DNA from: Pseudogracilibacillus auburnensis
Lineage (GTDB): Bacteria; Bacillota; Bacilli; Bacillales; Amphibacillaceae
Length of the DNA stretch: 64,000 nucleotides
Reading direction: 5' to 3'
Assembly (NCBI RefSeq): GCF_003201975.1
Contig: NZ_QJJQ01000006.1
Coordinates: 1 to 64,000, forward strand
Shown: positions 1 through 9,202 of the stretch, piece after piece
How positions within the stretch are numbered: the stretch's first letter is position 1
Layout of the letters: the number at the start of each line of letters is the position of its first letter
Position numbers and translations under genes: made by a program
Notes under the pieces: model-generated
What the model was told of the DNA's origin: nothing
Databases searched by the model: none
The model's input: the letters and a program-made list of their open reading frames with translations, nothing else

Positions 1-150
1 CAAAAAGAGGCATAAGGACTCTTAATTAAGGTTGCCCAAAAATACACTTTTAGTAAAAATAAGGGGTGGAACTTGACAGTTTCGTTCATATCAGTCTTCG
101 TATTCTACCTACGCTAAATTGTGAATATATGTAAACTAGATACTAGCGAA

Positions 151-254
151 GGAAATATGCGTAGACTTCTGCGGGAGGAAAGGCATCGGTGAGACCCCAC
201 AGGGCAAAGCCCGAGGAGGCTCAACAGCCGCCCGTGAAAAGCGTAGCATATTTC
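151..254. repeat. MITE-like repeat, GGAAATATGC ends, copy 1
   Basis: A 104-bp GC-richer element with inverted ends: GGAAATATGC at 151-160 and GCATATTTC at 246-254. The interior (CTGCGGGAGGAAAGGC, then a stretch rich in CCCGAGGAGGCTC) is of a kind commonly scattered between genes of Bacillaceae. The element at 17195-17427 has nearly the same ends but a different interior. No reading frame is supported here. Confidence 0.65.
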
Positions 255-282
255 TGTAGCGGTAAGATAATTACTTTCTAAT

Positions 283-473
283 GTTACTGCACAGTTTATA
301 TCAAATGCGCGTGATAATAGCAACAAACGTAACGGAAAGAGCAGATGGAGTCTAGATGTAAACAGACTGCTCCTGAGCAAATAGTTCATCTAAAGTCAAC
401 TTGAGCAATGCATCTTCCTCTCACCTCATTCGACGAAGGCTGTTTTGTCCATTTCACTATGCGAAAGTTGAGT
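283..473. repeat. ~190-bp dispersed repeat, copy 1
   Basis: This stretch aligns almost end to end with 21276-21461. Both begin GTTACTGCACAGTTTAT and end near GAAAGTTGA, with scattered substitutions and small indels. It lies directly after the short MITE-like element at 151-254. The open frames crossing it are not conserved between the two copies, so it is read as non-coding. Confidence 0.7.
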
Positions 474-506
474 AAATAAAATACTAATCCCTTTTTGGGG
501 CAGCTT

Positions 507-544
507 ACAAACAGGTGGGAATCCATGCTTCCCTACCTGTTTGT
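507..544. terminator. Strong hairpin, possible terminator
   Basis: ACAAACAGGTGGGAA pairs with TTCCCTACCTGTTTGT around a short loop, followed by a weak T run. No gene ends nearby on either strand inside the window. It is either the end of an untranslated transcript or part of the repeat-rich tract. Apart from this and the two repeats, positions 1-776 hold nothing recognisable. Confidence 0.4.
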
Positions 545-776
545 TTTGGTTATCATATGGGTGGATCAAGGCGAAAAAACGTGGAAAAGTCGTGCACTCA
601 TAAAAACACTATAAATGAAGCAAGCTTAACGATATAGTTAAATCGATGTTGTCATGGTATAATTTATATGGAAATACTTATTTCATTATTACATGGTAGT
701 ATACACATTAAAAAATGTCTTTACTTTTGTAGAGGCTTTTTTGTGTGATTTTGATCAGTAACGCTAAACGAAAGAA

Positions 777-1421
777 GTGAACATAGTGATTTACGCACGC
801 ATTTTGCTTTTTTTAATAGGTAATATCGTTTTTAGTCTTGGGATTTCCGTTACAATTAATATGCAACATTTAGGAATACATCCATGGGACGTATTAAATG
901 TTGGACTATTTGAGAAGGTCGGTTTGACAATCGGCAGTTGGAATGTCATTTTTGGAATTTTATTGATTACGGTTTCACTTATTTTAGATAGAACCTATGT
1001 AAAAATAGGTACGCTTTTCAATGCTATACTAGTAGGTTCATTTGTAGATTTATATTTATGGTTGGATTTTCTCCCTAAAGCTACACACTCATGGACAGAT
1101 ATCATTATCATCATCATTGGAATAGTTATTATGGGAATTGGTGGGGGAATGTACAATGCAGCAGGTGTCGGATCTGGCCCTCGCGATGGATTTATGTTAT
1201 CAATTTCTGATAAAACTGGTATGTCCATAGGTAAAGTTAGAATTGTGACAGAAACTAGTATTTTATTGATAGGTTTACTTATTGGTGGTCCTGTCTTTGT
1301 TTTTACTTTTATTTTTACTTTTATTCAGAGTCCAATTTTTCAATTTGTTTATTTAAAGTTTGTGAACATGTTGAAAAGGATGGAAGTGAAGATGAATACG
1401 GAGAAATCTGGGGCGATCTAA
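777..1421 (+). CDS. YczE/YitT-type integral membrane protein
   Basis: A 214-residue membrane protein with about five hydrophobic segments. Conserved features are the N-terminal GISVTINMQHLGIHPWDVLN region, NAAGVGSGPRDGFM near residues 125-140 and a following TGMSIGKVR loop. This pattern matches the YczE/YyaS/YitT family (COG2364), whose biochemical role is largely unknown; B. subtilis YczE is linked to lipopeptide and polyketide production. The start is GTG at 777 after a weak AAAGAAG site; GTG 786 is an alternative. The gene appears monocistronic. An oddity is the FTFIFTFIQ repeat near residue 180. Family is fairly secure, function is not. Confidence 0.75.
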   Translation: MNIVIYARILLFLIGNIVFSLGISVTINMQHLGIHPWDVLNVGLFEKVGLTIGSWNVIFGILLITVSLILDRTYVKIGTLFNAILVGSFVDLYLWLDFLPKATHSWTDIIIIIIGIVIMGIGGGMYNAAGVGSGPRDGFMLSISDKTGMSIGKVRIVTETSILLIGLLIGGPVFVFTFIFTFIQSPIFQFVYLKFVNMLKRMEVKMNTEKSGAI

Positions 1422-1575
1422 GATTAATTATTATTAAAGATACCTACCCCCGAGCAAGTTCTTCCTGCAATACGAGAAGAAGCGACCCGGGGGAACAACG
1501 TTGACTATGCACATTCCAATGTGTAAAAAAAGAACTGTAAGATTCAGCCGTAACCTAACGTTGAACAAAAATAGG

Positions 1576-2694
1576 CTAAGATTTCAATATTTGTTCTACT
1601 TTATAATCATCAACTGGTAGATCTGGCTTTTCACCATTTATCATTTTAGCCAATTGTTTTCCAATAAATGGACCAGTCGTAAGTCCAGAAGCACCAAGTC
1701 CATTTGCAATAAGGAGACGATCAAATAAAGGGACTGTACCGAAAACGGGCAAGTGGTTAAATGTAAATGGTCTAAAGCCAACGCGCATTTCTGTGATGGC
1801 ACAACCTGCTAATAGCGGTGCTATTTGAAGTGCTTGATCCAAAATGTAATGAACGCCACCAGCTGTGACCTTTGATTGGAAATCACTCCTATTTTCGTGA
1901 GTTGCCCCGATGACAATTCGTCCTCCATCAAAACTTAATAAATATTGATTGTTAGGTGGCATAATGACTGGGAGGGATGATGTATTCACTGTTTCAGTTT
2001 GTAGATGAATTATTTCCCCTTTCTGTGCTAAAATACTTAACTTGAGACCAAGCGGCAATAAAAGTTCAGGCATCCATACACCATTTGCGGCCACGGTCAT
2101 ATCAGCAAAAATTTCTTCGCCATTCACTTTTACTCCATCAATATCACTACGAGACATGATGAGTTGTGCTTTCCCCTTGATATATGTTGCACCTCGCTTC
2201 AAACATGCTTGAATAAGTGACTTTCGGAGCGCTCTTCCATCGACACGAGCGGCACCTTCGATAAAAAGCGAATAATATATATCGTTTAGAAAAGGGAATT
2301 TTTCACTTGTTTCTTCCTTGTTTAAAATGGATATTTCCCCCATTTGTGGAGCAGTTTCTCGTCTTTCGTAAGCAATGTTCTCCAATTCATCTAAGCGCTC
2401 ACGCTCAGTGTGTAATTTAAGAGCCCCAACTTTTTCGTATCCTATTTCCTTTTCGCCATCGTCAGCTAAATAGTTGATTAACTGCTCATAATAGGCAGCA
2501 CCACTTTTAGCTAACTCATACCAAGCTTTGTTTCTCCGCTTCGTAATCCATGGGCAAATGATTCCAGCAGCAGCTGATGTTGCACGACCATCAACATGCT
2601 CATCAATTAAAACAACTTTCATTCCTATACGAACTAACTCATAAGCAGTTGCAGCACCAACAATTCCAGCGCCAACAACAATTACTTTTTTCAC
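1576..2694 (-). CDS. FAD-dependent D-amino acid/glycine oxidase-type protein (DadA-like)
   Basis: A 372-residue flavoprotein of the DAO family. It opens with the FAD dinucleotide-binding motif VVGAGIVGAATAYEL (residues 5-19), has the acidic ribose-binding strand VVLIDE near residue 30, and near the C terminus GLGASGLTTGPFIGKQLA, a typical last FAD contact. Such enzymes oxidise D-amino acids or glycine-like amines to oxo-acids; this one is of the YurR/DadA type with unknown substrate. The start is GTG at 2694, preceded by GGGTGG. It stands alone, and its upstream region carries a MITE-like repeat. There is no signal peptide; the protein is probably cytosolic or membrane-peripheral. Confidence 0.85.
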   Translation of the reverse strand: MKKVIVVGAGIVGAATAYELVRIGMKVVLIDEHVDGRATSAAAGIICPWITKRRNKAWYELAKSGAAYYEQLINYLADDGEKEIGYEKVGALKLHTERERLDELENIAYERRETAPQMGEISILNKEETSEKFPFLNDIYYSLFIEGAARVDGRALRKSLIQACLKRGATYIKGKAQLIMSRSDIDGVKVNGEEIFADMTVAANGVWMPELLLPLGLKLSILAQKGEIIHLQTETVNTSSLPVIMPPNNQYLLSFDGGRIVIGATHENRSDFQSKVTAGGVHYILDQALQIAPLLAGCAITEMRVGFRPFTFNHLPVFGTVPLFDRLLIANGLGASGLTTGPFIGKQLAKMINGEKPDLPVDDYKVEQILKS

Positions 2695-2768
2695 GATAAT
2701 ACCACCCTTTATTAAAACAATATTGCTCGTTCTTTAATAGTTGCACCAATTTCATCCAATTTCAGTTA

Positions 2769-3046
2769 AAAATCCGAACAACGGATTCGTTTCTAGTTTT
2801 TCACTATTGGAGGTCGCTTTTTAGCGGGCGGCCGTTCAGCCAACGCCTGAGCTAATGCCCCCTAGTCTTACCTGTGCCTTTCCTTCCGCGACGCACAATG
2901 TTTATTCCCGACGAGTAAGCGCAGTCCCAGTCCCAGGTCGTGACAGCTTTTAGCCGACTAGGAGTCGACCACCTGCCGTTCCAACCCATTAGGTGTAAGC
3001 TACATTACGCGAATAGTAATTTTTTCAGTGTCGGATGTTCGGATTT
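2769..3046 (-). repeat. MITE-like repeat, AAATCCGAACA ends, copy 1 (inverted)
   Basis: This 278-bp element lies inverted relative to the copy at 57173-57569. The ends are inverted: AAATCCGAACA at the left and TGTTCGGATTT at 3036-3046. Read on the minus strand it contains GGTGGTCGACTCCT, GGGACTGCGCTTACTCGTC, AATAAACATTG, GGAAAGGCA and finally GCTAAAAAGCGACC, all shared in order with the 57-kb copy. No transposase is present. The remaining upstream DNA, 3047-3692, shows only a doubtful gene remnant. Confidence 0.75.
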
Positions 3047-3692
3047 ATCCTTGGAATTAACATGTATGAAATTGATACAGTTTTGTAATATATATTTTAA
3101 CATAGAATAACTATAGGCATTGTTTTAAAAGTGAGTCAAATGAAGGTGAATAAGGTTGCACATATATTGTATTTGCAATAATGGGGATTGGGTTCGTAGA
3201 CGATCTTTTTCTTGGAATAAATACTTTATACCGAAAATTTATGTAGAGTCTAGGAATCGCAACTAATTACATTGCTTCATAATCTAAAGGTTAACATGAC
3301 TAATAAAAACACTTCACTCTTCAAAAATAAAAAAACGTATTCATATCAGAAGCGAAACAATATAATTGAAGTTAGTTAAATCGGGAAAAAATAAAAGAAA
3401 CCTACAAAGACGTTTTTATCCTGCATTTCACTGACAACAACCCCGACAATTTTAAGTGTCATATCCATCTTCCGTTTTTAGGAAGACGATACAATAACCT
3501 ACAAAATAAGCGAAGGTACTAACGCTAAAACATAATAGATTGGTTTCACCAGCGAGAAATGGAGTAATAAAAAAGCTTAAAATGTCGATTTTACTTCCAA
3601 AAGGTAGAAATAAAGCTTTTTTTGTAACTAATTGAGCTGAAATATGGTAATCTAATACATAGATCACACTAATAATTTTTAGGAGTATGGTT

Positions 3693-4619
3693 ATGGGAAA
3701 AACATTCATTTTCGGTCATAAAAATCCTGATACTGATTCTATATGTTCAGCGATTGTTTATGCCAACTTAAAAGAAACGCTAGATTTTGATGTAGAAGCT
3801 GTTCGGTTAGGAGCTCTGAACAAAGAAACAGAATATGTCTTACACTATGCAAAACAAGAAGCACCACGACTTATTGAAAAAGTAGAAGAAGATGTGGAGC
3901 AAGTTATTTTAGTAGATCATAACGAATTCCAACAATCAGTCGATAATATTCGTGATGTGAAGATTGCAGAAGTAATTGATCATCACCGAATTGCAAATTT
4001 TGAAACAGCAGACCCTCTTCTGTTTCGTGCAGAGCCAGTAGGGTGTACAGCAACCATCTTAAATAAAATGTTTAAAGAAAAAAATGTCGAAATATCAAAA
4101 ACCAATGCATTATTGTTATTGTCAGCGATCGTTTCTGACACATTGCTTTTTAAATCGCCTACTTGCACAGAAGAAGATGTTGCTGCAGCAAGAGAACTCG
4201 CGAATATCGCAGAAGTTAATGTAGAGGAATATGGTTTAGATATGTTAAAAGCTGGAACAGATCTGAGCGATAAAACAATCACTGAACTTTTATCCATGGA
4301 TGCAAAAGAATTTACAATGGGATCTTCAAAAGTAGAAATTGCCCAAATTAATGCCGTTGATATCGCCGAAATTTATAAAAAACAAGCAGAATTTGAAACG
4401 GAAATGAAACAAATGATCGAAACTAAAGGATTAGATTTATTTTTACTCGTCGTAACGGATATCATTCATAGTAATTCTGAAGTATTAGCATTAGGAAAAG
4501 CTAGTAAAAATGTAGAAGATGCATTCCAAGTAAATTTAGCAGCAAATCGCGCCCTTTTAGAAGGAGTCGTATCTCGAAAAAAACAAATCGTCACAAATTT
4601 AGGGGCAACTTTTCATTAA
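3693..4619 (+). CDS. ppaC: Manganese-dependent inorganic pyrophosphatase (family II)
   Basis: A 308-residue soluble enzyme that hydrolyses pyrophosphate to two phosphates, pulling biosynthetic reactions forward. Diagnostic metal-binding motifs of family II (DHH superfamily) are [13 protein letters not shown] near residue 8, VDHNE near 75 and the DHH motif in VIDHHR near 96. The C-terminal DHHA2 domain ends with [13 protein letters not shown], the usual substrate-binding SRKKQ signature. The start is taken as ATG 3693, seven bases after AGGAG; an in-frame ATG at 3687 is too close to that site. Length fits the ~309-residue family norm. The gene is monocistronic with its own terminator. Confidence 0.97.
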   Translation: MGKTFIFGHKNPDTDSICSAIVYANLKETLDFDVEAVRLGALNKETEYVLHYAKQEAPRLIEKVEEDVEQVILVDHNEFQQSVDNIRDVKIAEVIDHHRIANFETADPLLFRAEPVGCTATILNKMFKEKNVEISKTNALLLLSAIVSDTLLFKSPTCTEEDVAAARELANIAEVNVEEYGLDMLKAGTDLSDKTITELLSMDAKEFTMGSSKVEIAQINAVDIAEIYKKQAEFETEMKQMIETKGLDLFLLVVTDIIHSNSEVLALGKASKNVEDAFQVNLAANRALLEGVVSRKKQIVTNLGATFH

Positions 4620-4650
4620 TGCAACCTCTTAACATGATGGATAATAATTT

Positions 4651-4690
4651 TCCGAACCGTGAAGGTTATGGCTTCACGTTCGGATTTTTA
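4651..4690 (+). terminator. Intrinsic terminator after ppaC
   Basis: TCCGAACCGTGAAG pairs with CTTCACGTTCGGA around GTTATGG, followed by TTTTT. It lies 31 bases after the ppaC stop codon and separates ppaC from the symporter operon. Confidence 0.9.
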
Positions 4691-4756
4691 CTATATTTTA
4701 GTATGATGTAAGGAGTTTTCTTAATCTTTAAAAAATATTAACGGGGAGGGGATTAG

Positions 4757-5026
4757 TTGGATGCTATTTTAAAATGGAAAAAAGAGAGAAGATTATTTTT
4801 AATATGGTTAACGATCTTGTCGATCATTTTCTATTTATCGTTACCAATTGCTTTAGCGATCATTCCTGAATGGATGAATGCATCCCCAATTGGCTCCATT
4901 ACATGGGCTTGGATTTATGCCTTTTTACAAGTAATTATGACTTGGATTATTGGTTGGATTTATTGGATAAAAGCGAAACAACTAGACAAGTTAGTTGCCC
5001 AGATTAAACAGGAGGCTTCAGAATGA
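4757..5026 (+). CDS. DUF485 family membrane protein, symporter partner 1
   Basis: An 89-residue protein with two transmembrane helices (roughly residues 14-36 and 47-72) and a charged C-terminal tail. The small two-helix form encoded just before a sodium:solute symporter is typical of DUF485, exemplified by E. coli YjcH beside ActP and B. subtilis YwcB beside YwcA. The start is TTG 4757, six bases after GGGGAGGG. The last four bases overlap the symporter start (ATGA), implying translational coupling. The paralogue at 9203-9529 is longer. The molecular role of DUF485 is unclear; association with the permease is inferred. Confidence 0.8.
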   Translation: MDAILKWKKERRLFLIWLTILSIIFYLSLPIALAIIPEWMNASPIGSITWAWIYAFLQVIMTWIIGWIYWIKAKQLDKLVAQIKQEASE

Positions 5027-6561
5027 ACTTTACGTACTTTTTATTTTTTGTTTGTATTGTGATTTGTACATTAATTATTACGTATTGGGCAGCCAGAAGA
5101 AGCCAAACGACATTCCAATTTTATACTGCTGCTGGGGAATTGACTGGAATTCAAAATGGAATGGCGATCGCTGGTGACTATATTAGTGCTGCATCCTTTT
5201 TAGGAATTGTCGGTGCCATTGCATTAAATGGCTATGATGGTTTTTTATATTCGCTAGGATTTTTAGTTTCTTACCTAGTTGTATTATTGTTTGTTGCTGA
5301 ACCTATCCATCATCTAGGAAAATATTCTCTAGGAGATGTTATTTGTGCTCGCTTTCCGAGTAATCAAATTCGGTGGATTATGGCAATCGGATCTTTTATT
5401 ATTTCCATCTTTTATATGATCCCACAATTAGTTGCGTCTGGACTCTTAATTCGTTTATTATTAGATCTTGATTATACGACATCCGTCTTAATTATTGGTA
5501 GTTTAATGACTGTCTATGTTGTATTTGGTGGAATGATAGCTACTTCTTGGGTGCAAATAGTGAAGACGATATTACTTATGTCTAGTACTTTTTTATTATC
5601 GTTAATTGTATTTTCTTATTATAATTGGGATATAAATGATTTACTTCAAAAAGTAAAAGCAGGCACTCCTTTTGGCGATCAATTTTTTATGCCAGGACAT
5701 TTATTGTCCAATCCATATGAAATGATTTCACTATATGTTGCGTTAATTTTAGGGACAGCTGGTTTGCCTCATATATTAATTCGTTTTTATACAGTAAAAA
5801 ATGCAGCGGAAGTACGTAAATCAGTTCTAACAGCAAGCTGGATTATTGGACTATTTTATGTCATGACACTCGTTTTAGGTTTAGGTACAGCGGCTGTCAT
5901 AGGATATGATGAACTAATAGTAGCTGATTCTACTGGAAATTTGGCAGCTCCTCTTTTAGCAAAAGCACTAGGTGGCGACTTTTTATTAGCGTTTGTGTCG
6001 GCGATTGCTTTTACTACTGTCGTTGCTGTTGTTGCAGGATTAGTTATTTCGGCTACAACGGCATTTTCACATGATTTATATCATCATATTTTCAAAAAAG
6101 GAAAGACGACTGAAAAAGAACAACTCAGAGCAGCACAGTGGTCTGCTTTTGGTATTGGGTTAATCTCCACTTTATTTGCACTAGGTTTAAAAAATATTAA
6201 TGTTACATTTCTCGTCTCACTAACCTTTATTGTTGCAGCTTCTAGCAATCTACCAATCATTCTTTTTACGATTTATTGGAAACGCTTTAGTCAAACGGGG
6301 GCAATTATCGGGATGGTTAGTGGTTTAGTTGCATCTTTATCTTTATTAGTACTAGGACCTCATATTATGAATGTAGAAAATGGTTGGATTTTACGAGAGC
6401 CGATATTTTCACTATATAATCCAGGGATTATCGCGATTCCGATAGGCTTTTTAGGGGCAATTATCGGGTCCCTTCTGTTTCCAGGGAGAGAGAAGGTGGA
6501 TTTTGAAACATTTTATATAAAAGCCCAAACAGGAATAAGCATAAGGAGAGGAAACGATTGA
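5023..6561 (+). CDS. Sodium:solute symporter, acetate permease-like (ActP/YwcA type) 1
   Basis: A 512-residue permease of the SSS family with about 13 membrane helices. The N-terminal region FYTAAGELTGIQNGMAIAGDYISAASFLG (residues ~28-56) is the family signature, and SATTAFSHDLYHH near 345 is characteristic of acetate/pyruvate-type members. It probably imports a small monocarboxylate with sodium or protons. It overlaps the DUF485 gene by four bases and the downstream kinase start (TTGA) by four, so transporter and sensor are co-translated. It is clearly paralogous to the protein at 9533-11065. The exact substrate cannot be decided from sequence. Confidence 0.85.
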   Translation: MNFTYFLFFVCIVICTLIITYWAARRSQTTFQFYTAAGELTGIQNGMAIAGDYISAASFLGIVGAIALNGYDGFLYSLGFLVSYLVVLLFVAEPIHHLGKYSLGDVICARFPSNQIRWIMAIGSFIISIFYMIPQLVASGLLIRLLLDLDYTTSVLIIGSLMTVYVVFGGMIATSWVQIVKTILLMSSTFLLSLIVFSYYNWDINDLLQKVKAGTPFGDQFFMPGHLLSNPYEMISLYVALILGTAGLPHILIRFYTVKNAAEVRKSVLTASWIIGLFYVMTLVLGLGTAAVIGYDELIVADSTGNLAAPLLAKALGGDFLLAFVSAIAFTTVVAVVAGLVISATTAFSHDLYHHIFKKGKTTEKEQLRAAQWSAFGIGLISTLFALGLKNINVTFLVSLTFIVAASSNLPIILFTIYWKRFSQTGAIIGMVSGLVASLSLLVLGPHIMNVENGWILREPIFSLYNPGIIAIPIGFLGAIIGSLLFPGREKVDFETFYIKAQTGISIRRGND

Positions 6562-8351
6562 AAGACTTAACAATTATATTACTAGAACGAATCGGTTTAT
6601 TGCTCGTCATTGCGTTCGTTCTAACTCGTATTCCTAATTTCAAATCGTTACTCTATCGTGAATTCGATACGAAAATGACGATTATCCATGCGATTGTTTT
6701 TGGCCTATTCGGTATCGCTAGCACACATTTTGGAATTGTCTTTTCGAATGGAGAAGTACTGAAGCAAAGTTTTGTCTGGAGTGTCGAAAACGATCAAATG
6801 GTAGTAAGTCTTAGTTTAATTGCAATCGTTATTGCTGGATTATTAGGGGGACCAATTGTTGGGCTTGGTGCAGGAATTATTGCCGGAGTACATTTAGGTT
6901 TTTTAGGTGGAATTGGTTGGTTTGCTAACATGCTAGTGAACCCTCTTACTGGATTATTGGCAGGATTAACAGGTAGATTTTTTTCGAAAGCACGGGTAAT
7001 TTCTCCGATTCAAGCATTGTTTATTGGTGTTTTTCCACCAATTTTACAAATGCAATTATTGCTCGTCCTTTATCCGCAGCATACGACTATTTTGCAGTTT
7101 GTAAATGTGACGGGACTTCCGCTTGTTTTATCAAACAGTATTGCGATCGCGATCTTTACAGCAATGATAGGTATTGTCCTGAAAGAACAAGAAAATGAAG
7201 CAGCCATTGCTACAAGACAAGCATTAACCATTGCAGAAGAAGCATTACCCTTTTTACAGCGGAAATCGCCAAATGAAAGGGCAGAAGGAATTGCAAATTT
7301 ATTGTATGAAAGGCTACAAGTCGCTGCCATTTCAGTAACAAGTCAAGATGAAGTTTTAGCTTTTAGAGGTATCGGCGATGATCATCACCAGTTAGGTAAA
7401 AAGATTATTACACCACTATCGAAAGAAGCACTTGAATCAAAAGAGGTAAGAATTGCTTATTCCCGAACAGATATAGCTTGTGAGAATCCTGATTGTCCCC
7501 TTGAAGCAGCAATTATCATACCAATTACGGAAGCGAATGACACAACAAGTTTAATTAAATTTTATTTTAAAAAATCACAACATATTCGTCCCGTAGAAAA
7601 AGTATTGGCACAAGGAATCGGACAACTTATTTCGAATCAATTAAAAGTCATTTCAAATGAAAATTTAAAAAAGAATATATTAGATGCTGAATTAAGAAAT
7701 CTACAAGCACAAATCAATCCACATTTTCTTTTTAACACGCTACATTTAATCGCAACGTTATTTAGAGTCGATCCAAAAAGAGCAAGGCATATTACGATAC
7801 AATTAGCTAACTTTATGCGTTTTAATTTAGGAATTGCTTCAGAATCACTCATTTTATTAGAAAGGGAATGTGAACATGTCAAAGCATATATTGAAATAAT
7901 TCAGGCACGTTTTTCTAATCGTTTGCAAATTATGTTTGAAAAAGAACATACTGTATCAAATGTTTTAATTCCACCATCCACCATTCAACCGCTAGTCGAA
8001 AACTCTATTCAACATGGATTAAAGAATGTAACAACAAATGGAAAAATTGATGTTTTCATAAAGAAAAAGGGTGATTTAATCCAAGTGACAGTTCAAGATA
8101 ACGGAGTTGGATTTAAAACAGATAAAATAGCGATGATTAGCCAAGAACATCAACAGCAACATCATCAAAGCGAAGATGGTGGTGTAGGTTTATACAATGT
8201 AAATCAACGGTTGATTAGTTTATTAGGTGAAGAATCGCGATTACATGTTGAAAATTTGCCTACAAGAGGCAGTAAAGTGTATTTCACTATCCCAAACGGT
8301 ACGGTGAGGAGGAATTTAAATGATGATAAACGTTATGATAGCCGAAGATGA
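6558..8351 (+). CDS. LytS/BtsS-type sensor histidine kinase
   Basis: A 597-residue kinase. Residues ~1-205 hold six or so membrane helices of the 5TM-5TMR_LYT type, with NPLTGLLAGLTGRFF; ~220-360 resemble a GAF domain; then His_kinase with NPHFLFNTLHLIATLF, the phospho-acceptor being His389; and a HATPase with VENSIQHGL and DNGVGF/GVGLYNV boxes. Family members LytS and BtsS respond to envelope potential or external pyruvate; being fused into a symporter operon suggests a carboxylate signal. The start is TTG 6558 after AAGGAGAGG. Its 3' end overlaps the regulator gene by 32 bases, longer than the usual 4-base overlap. Confidence 0.88.
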   Translation: MKDLTIILLERIGLLLVIAFVLTRIPNFKSLLYREFDTKMTIIHAIVFGLFGIASTHFGIVFSNGEVLKQSFVWSVENDQMVVSLSLIAIVIAGLLGGPIVGLGAGIIAGVHLGFLGGIGWFANMLVNPLTGLLAGLTGRFFSKARVISPIQALFIGVFPPILQMQLLLVLYPQHTTILQFVNVTGLPLVLSNSIAIAIFTAMIGIVLKEQENEAAIATRQALTIAEEALPFLQRKSPNERAEGIANLLYERLQVAAISVTSQDEVLAFRGIGDDHHQLGKKIITPLSKEALESKEVRIAYSRTDIACENPDCPLEAAIIIPITEANDTTSLIKFYFKKSQHIRPVEKVLAQGIGQLISNQLKVISNENLKKNILDAELRNLQAQINPHFLFNTLHLIATLFRVDPKRARHITIQLANFMRFNLGIASESLILLERECEHVKAYIEIIQARFSNRLQIMFEKEHTVSNVLIPPSTIQPLVENSIQHGLKNVTTNGKIDVFIKKKGDLIQVTVQDNGVGFKTDKIAMISQEHQQQHHQSEDGGVGLYNVNQRLISLLGEESRLHVENLPTRGSKVYFTIPNGTVRRNLNDDKRYDSRR

Positions 8352-9066
8352 GCTTATGGCCTTGGAAGAGTTAATTTATATGTTAGAAAAGGAAAAAGAC
8401 ATTATCCTATGTCCTAGTGCGAAAACTGGTGAAGAATTGTTGGAACTTTATTTTGAATATAAGCCCGATGTATTATTTCTTGACATCGAAATGCCCGGCA
8501 TAACAGGTGTAGAAGCGGCAAAACAAATAATGAAGTCGACAAGTGATGCACCCTTATTTGTCTTTACGACAGCTTATGATGCTTATGCAATTGATGCATT
8601 TGAAATAGAGGCAACTGATTATTTATTAAAACCTTTTGATCATATTCGGTTTCACCAGGCAATGGAAAGAATTAGAAAGCGATTATCAGACAAGAAAGGT
8701 GACAATTCACCCGTCAAAACGGATTCCGTAACTAGCTCAAAATTATTAATTGATGATGGAGAAAAAATGATTGTATTATCACCTGACTCTATCTATTACG
8801 CTGTTCCGTCTCAAAGAATGTTAGAAATTCATACTGAAAATGATGTAATTGAAAGTAAAATGACGTTGCAAGAGTTAGAAAAGAAGCTTGAAGGGCTATC
8901 ATTTTTTAGAACACATCGGAGCTATTTAGTGAATTTAAATCACATTTTGGAAATTACTCCATGGTTTAATGGAGCTTACAATATTACCCTTAAAAATAAA
9001 GAAAGAACGACTATTCCTGTTAGCAGATCAGCGAGAAAAGCATTATTTGAAAAGTTTAGTAATTAA
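8320..9066 (+). CDS. LytTR-family response regulator
   Basis: A 248-residue regulator. The receiver domain (~1-120) has the acidic pair in VMIAEDE, phospho-acceptor Asp55 in DVLFLDIEMPG, the Thr in FVFTTAYD and Lys in DYLLKPFD. The C-terminal LytTR DNA-binding domain (~145-245) contains FFRTHRSYLVNLNHI and ends with TTIPVSRSARKAL. The start ATG 8320 has AGGAGG seven bases upstream, inside the kinase gene. It should be phosphorylated by the kinase at 6558-8351. A likely target is the operon starting at 9203, whose upstream region carries paired ACC(G/A)NT(T/C)A repeats (9090-9118). Confidence 0.92.
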   Translation: MMINVMIAEDELMALEELIYMLEKEKDIILCPSAKTGEELLELYFEYKPDVLFLDIEMPGITGVEAAKQIMKSTSDAPLFVFTTAYDAYAIDAFEIEATDYLLKPFDHIRFHQAMERIRKRLSDKKGDNSPVKTDSVTSSKLLIDDGEKMIVLSPDSIYYAVPSQRMLEIHTENDVIESKMTLQELEKKLEGLSFFRTHRSYLVNLNHILEITPWFNGAYNITLKNKERTTIPVSRSARKALFEKFSN

Positions 9067-9089
9067 ACCCCTTCCAATAATCATAATTG

Positions 9090-9118
9090 ACCGCTTAATC
9101 TTAAATTCAGACCATTCA
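9090..9118 (+). promoter_or_regulatory. LytTR/BtsR-like operator (direct repeat)
   Basis: Two direct repeats, ACCGCTTA at 9090-9097 and ACCATTCA at 9111-9118, are separated by exactly 13 bases, i.e. 21 bp centre to centre. The known E. coli BtsR (YehT) site is ACC(G/A)CT(C/T)A repeated with a 13-base spacer; the first repeat matches fully and the second differs at one position. A further ACCATTTA sits at 9158-9165. A possible -35 TTGATA is at 9148. The site lies between the LytTR gene and the second symporter pair. Confidence 0.6.
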
Positions 9119-9161
9119 AACGAAAGTTGCACAAATGGTTTATGTTTTTGATAAACTACCA

Positions 9162-9175
9162 TTTAAGCGTTTACA
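9162..9175 (+). promoter_or_regulatory. CcpA cre-like site
   Basis: TTTAAGCGTTTACA matches the catabolite-responsive consensus TGNAANCGNTNNCA at all but the second position. It lies 28 bases before the DUF485 start, over the presumed -10 region, where CcpA binding would block transcription. This suggests that sugar availability represses the second carboxylate transporter. Confidence 0.5.
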
Positions 9176-9202
9176 TTATGGATTATAAAGGGAGGTAATT
9201 TA

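Noticed and set aside
114-389. 91-residue minus-strand frame
   Set aside because: It spans two repeat elements, is not preserved in the second copy of the 190-bp repeat, and has no initiation signal.
2695-2760. T-box-like AAGGGTGGTATTATCG before the DadA-like gene
   Set aside because: No stem I blocks, specifier or terminator precede it; the upstream DNA is a MITE-like repeat. The match is just the ribosome site region.
3452-3709. 85-residue minus-strand frame with hydrophobic C-terminal half, and a start-like MTLKIVGVVVSEM frame beside it
   Set aside because: It overlaps the start of ppaC and has no ribosome site or known family. It might be gene debris, but the evidence is too weak to annotate.
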